In this document: positions 62,663 to 64,000 of the stretch, one piece after another
Numbering within the stretch: position 1 is the first letter of the stretch
Layout: every line of letters begins with the position of its first letter
From: UBA1672 sp033851915
GTDB taxonomy: Bacteria > Pseudomonadota > Alphaproteobacteria > Micavibrionales > Micavibrionaceae
Direction of reading: 5' to 3'
NCBI GenBank assembly: GCA_033851915.1
Contig: JAWSVM010000003.1
Span: forward strand, 372,001-436,000
Length of the DNA stretch: 64,000 bases
Made by a program: the position numbers and the translations under genes
The notes under the pieces: model-generated
What the model was told of the DNA's origin: nothing
Database searches by the model: none
The model's input: only the letters and a program-made list of their open reading frames with translations

Positions 62663-63844
62663 ATGGATGTCTCTATGGAAGATCCCGTTGTCATTGTTGC
62701 AGCAAAAAGAACCGCAATTGGTACGTTTGGTGGTGGGCTTTCCACTGTTCCTGCAAGCCGTTTGGGTGAGGCTGTTATTCGTGCTGTCTTGGAAGATTCA
62801 AAGGTTAGCCCTGATGATGTCTGTGATGTCTTGATGGGGCATGTGTTAACAGCGGGCTGTGGCCAGAACCCTGCACGTCAAGCGGCGCTCTATGCGGGTG
62901 TTGATCGCACGGCGACGACGGTTAACCAAGTTTGTGGATCAGGCTTACGTGCTGTCGTCCTTGGTATGCAGGCTATCTTGACGGGGGATGCTGATATTAC
63001 GATTGCTGGTGGGCAGGAGAACATGAGCCTTTCACCACATGTGATGCACTTACGTGAAGCGGTTAAGTTTGGTGATGCTCAAATGAAGGACACGATGGTT
63101 CAAGATGGATTATGGGATGTCTTCAATGATTATCATATGGGTATTACGGCAGAGAATATTGCAGAGAAATATGCTATCACGCGTGAAGAGCAAGATGAAT
63201 TCGCAGCACTCTCTCAGAATAAAACGGAAGCTGCGATGAACGATGGCAAGTTTACGGATGAAATCGTACCGGTAGATGTTCAGCATAGAAAAGAAACCAT
63301 CACAATAGATACGGATGAATTCCCGCGCGCAGGCGTTACAGCCGAGAAATTAGGCAAGCTTCGTCCTGCGTTTAAAAAAGATGGAACAGTGACCGCTGCA
63401 AATGCGTCAGGCATTAATGATGGTGCAGCAGCTGTTGTTTTGATGCGCGAAAGCAATGCAAAGGCACGGGGCTTGGTTCCTTTAGCAAAAATTAAATCAT
63501 GGGCACAGCGCAGCGTTGATCCATCTGTTATGGGCACAGGGCCAATTCCGGCCTCGAAAGCAGCTCTTGAAAAAGCAGGGTGGAGCGCAAGTGATCTTGA
63601 TTTGATTGAGGCAAACGAAGCATTTGCGGCGCAAGCGCTCTGTGTGATGAAAGAAGCAGGCTTTGATCCGGAGAAAACAAATGTGAACGGTGGCGCGATT
63701 GCTTTGGGGCATCCAATTGGTGCTTCAGGTGCGCGTGTTCTTGTTACGTTGTTGCATGAAATGGTGCGTCGAGATGCGAAAAAAGGTCTCGCAACATTAT
63801 GTATTGGCGGCGGTATGGGCATTGCTATTTGCTTGGAGCGTTAA
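62663..63844 (+). CDS. phaA: Acetyl-CoA acetyltransferase (3-ketothiolase)
   Basis: Condenses two acetyl-CoA to acetoacetyl-CoA, feeding PhaB and PhaC. The 393-residue thiolase has the acyl-accepting Cys91 in NQVCGSGLRAV, His350 in GGAIALGHPIGASGAR and Cys380 in TLCIGGGMG, the standard catalytic residues. An alternative ATG at 62675 gives the product MEDPVVIV. phaB starts 39 bases after its stop. Confidence 0.96.
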   Translation: MDVSMEDPVVIVAAKRTAIGTFGGGLSTVPASRLGEAVIRAVLEDSKVSPDDVCDVLMGHVLTAGCGQNPARQAALYAGVDRTATTVNQVCGSGLRAVVLGMQAILTGDADITIAGGQENMSLSPHVMHLREAVKFGDAQMKDTMVQDGLWDVFNDYHMGITAENIAEKYAITREEQDEFAALSQNKTEAAMNDGKFTDEIVPVDVQHRKETITIDTDEFPRAGVTAEKLGKLRPAFKKDGTVTAANASGINDGAAAVVLMRESNAKARGLVPLAKIKSWAQRSVDPSVMGTGPIPASKAALEKAGWSASDLDLIEANEAFAAQALCVMKEAGFDPEKTNVNGGAIALGHPIGASGARVLVTLLHEMVRRDAKKGLATLCIGGGMGIAICLER

Positions 63845-63883
63845 TACTTAAAATTTTGATTTTAGTTTGAGAAGGATAATGGA

Positions 63884-64000
63884 ATGACACAAAAAGTGGC
63901 AGTAGTAACAGGCGGAACTCGTGGTATAGGGCGCGCGATATCAGAATCATTAAAAGATGATGGTTACCTCGTTGTGGCGGTTTATCATGGGAATGAAGAA
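63884..64000 (+). CDS. phaB: Acetoacetyl-CoA reductase, 3' end outside window
   Basis: Only the first 39 codons lie in the window. They read MTQKVAVVTGGTRGIGRAI, the dinucleotide-binding TGGxxGIG site of a short-chain dehydrogenase. The position behind phaA indicates NADPH-dependent reduction of acetoacetyl-CoA to (R)-3-hydroxybutyryl-CoA. The catalytic Ser-Tyr-Lys would lie beyond the window. A GAAGGA stretch precedes the ATG. Confidence 0.88.
   Translation, partial: MTQKVAVVTGGTRGIGRAISESLKDDGYLVVAVYHGNEE

Noticed and set aside
63280..63822. 180-codon open frame opposite phaA
   Set aside because: Antisense to the thiolase catalytic region; no domain, no start signal.
1..64000. CRISPR arrays, tRNA/rRNA genes, insertion sequences, phage or defence genes
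   Set aside because: I looked for regularly spaced repeats, cloverleaf-type and rRNA-like runs, transposase or integrase motifs and restriction or toxin genes, and found none. The genes are housekeeping or lineage-typical.

Overview
The window is an ordinary-looking but gene-dense piece of an alphaproteobacterial chromosome with moderate to low GC. Lineage markers are a MucR/Ros regulator, a LysR protein of the LsrB type beside trxB, BtaA/BtaB betaine-lipid enzymes, PhaR with PhaC-PhaA-PhaB, TIGR02186 next to a TauE/SafE permease, a YbjN protein beside proC, and a divergent recG/sdhE pair close to mfd. The order murJ-trpS-...-usp-nifU-tsaB-mucR recalls Rhodospirillales and relatives, but I cannot place the family. 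I saw no rRNA, tRNA, CRISPR array, insertion sequence, prophage or integrase.

Layout. 1-6.7 kb: partial cysE, an orphan protein, a DUF922-type secreted protein, recG, sdhE, a lipoprotein and the betaine-lipid pair btaA-btaB. 6.7-13 kb: mfd, a conserved hypothetical, an aminoglycoside-phosphotransferase-fold kinase and an aspartate aminotransferase. 13-16.8 kb: a candidate small RNA, then lsrB, trxB and an ELM1-like gene on the minus strand, and a divergent Lrp/AsnC regulator. 16.8-21.8 kb: a lipoprotein lipase, trmFO, a TerB-like protein, a lipoprotein, and a 7Fe ferredoxin facing its probable NADP reductase. 21.9-28 kb: mutS, dut and coaBC in a tight run, an Ala-rich anchored protein, and ubiE. 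28-35.5 kb: murJ-trpS, a secreted protein, TauE/SafE-TIGR02186-Usp, an Nfu-type protein, tsaB and mucR. 35.5-43.5 kb: proC-ybjN, then lgt-midA-pgeF, prs, rplY, pth and ychF. 43.5-51.1 kb: a 578-residue orphan, ilvE, an OmpR/EnvZ-type pair and a large PAS histidine kinase. 51.1-58.8 kb: recX, an ABC-2 permease, hslO, a lipoprotein, trkH, an OmpA-type lipoprotein, a DJ-1-fold protein and prfB read through a +1 frameshift. 58.9-64 kb: a secreted coiled-coil protein and the polyhydroxybutyrate genes phaR and phaC-phaA-phaB, the last cut by the window end.

How the genes work together. Most are housekeeping: genome maintenance (recG, mfd, mutS, recX, dut), envelope assembly (murJ, lgt, pgeF, OmpA lipoprotein), translation (trpS, rplY, pth, prfB, trmFO, tsaB), redox (trxB/lsrB, ferredoxin/FNR, hslO, Nfu) and storage or lipid adaptation (pha, bta). 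The less explained parts are a promoter-to-terminator small RNA candidate at about 13.06-13.17 kb, the 578-residue protein with paired-cysteine C-terminal repeats, a DJ-1-fold protein without the nucleophilic cysteine, a short PHA synthase with no PhaE partner nearby, and several anchored or secreted low-complexity proteins. Nothing here is clearly a new multi-gene system. The small RNA and the orphan proteins are the best leads.
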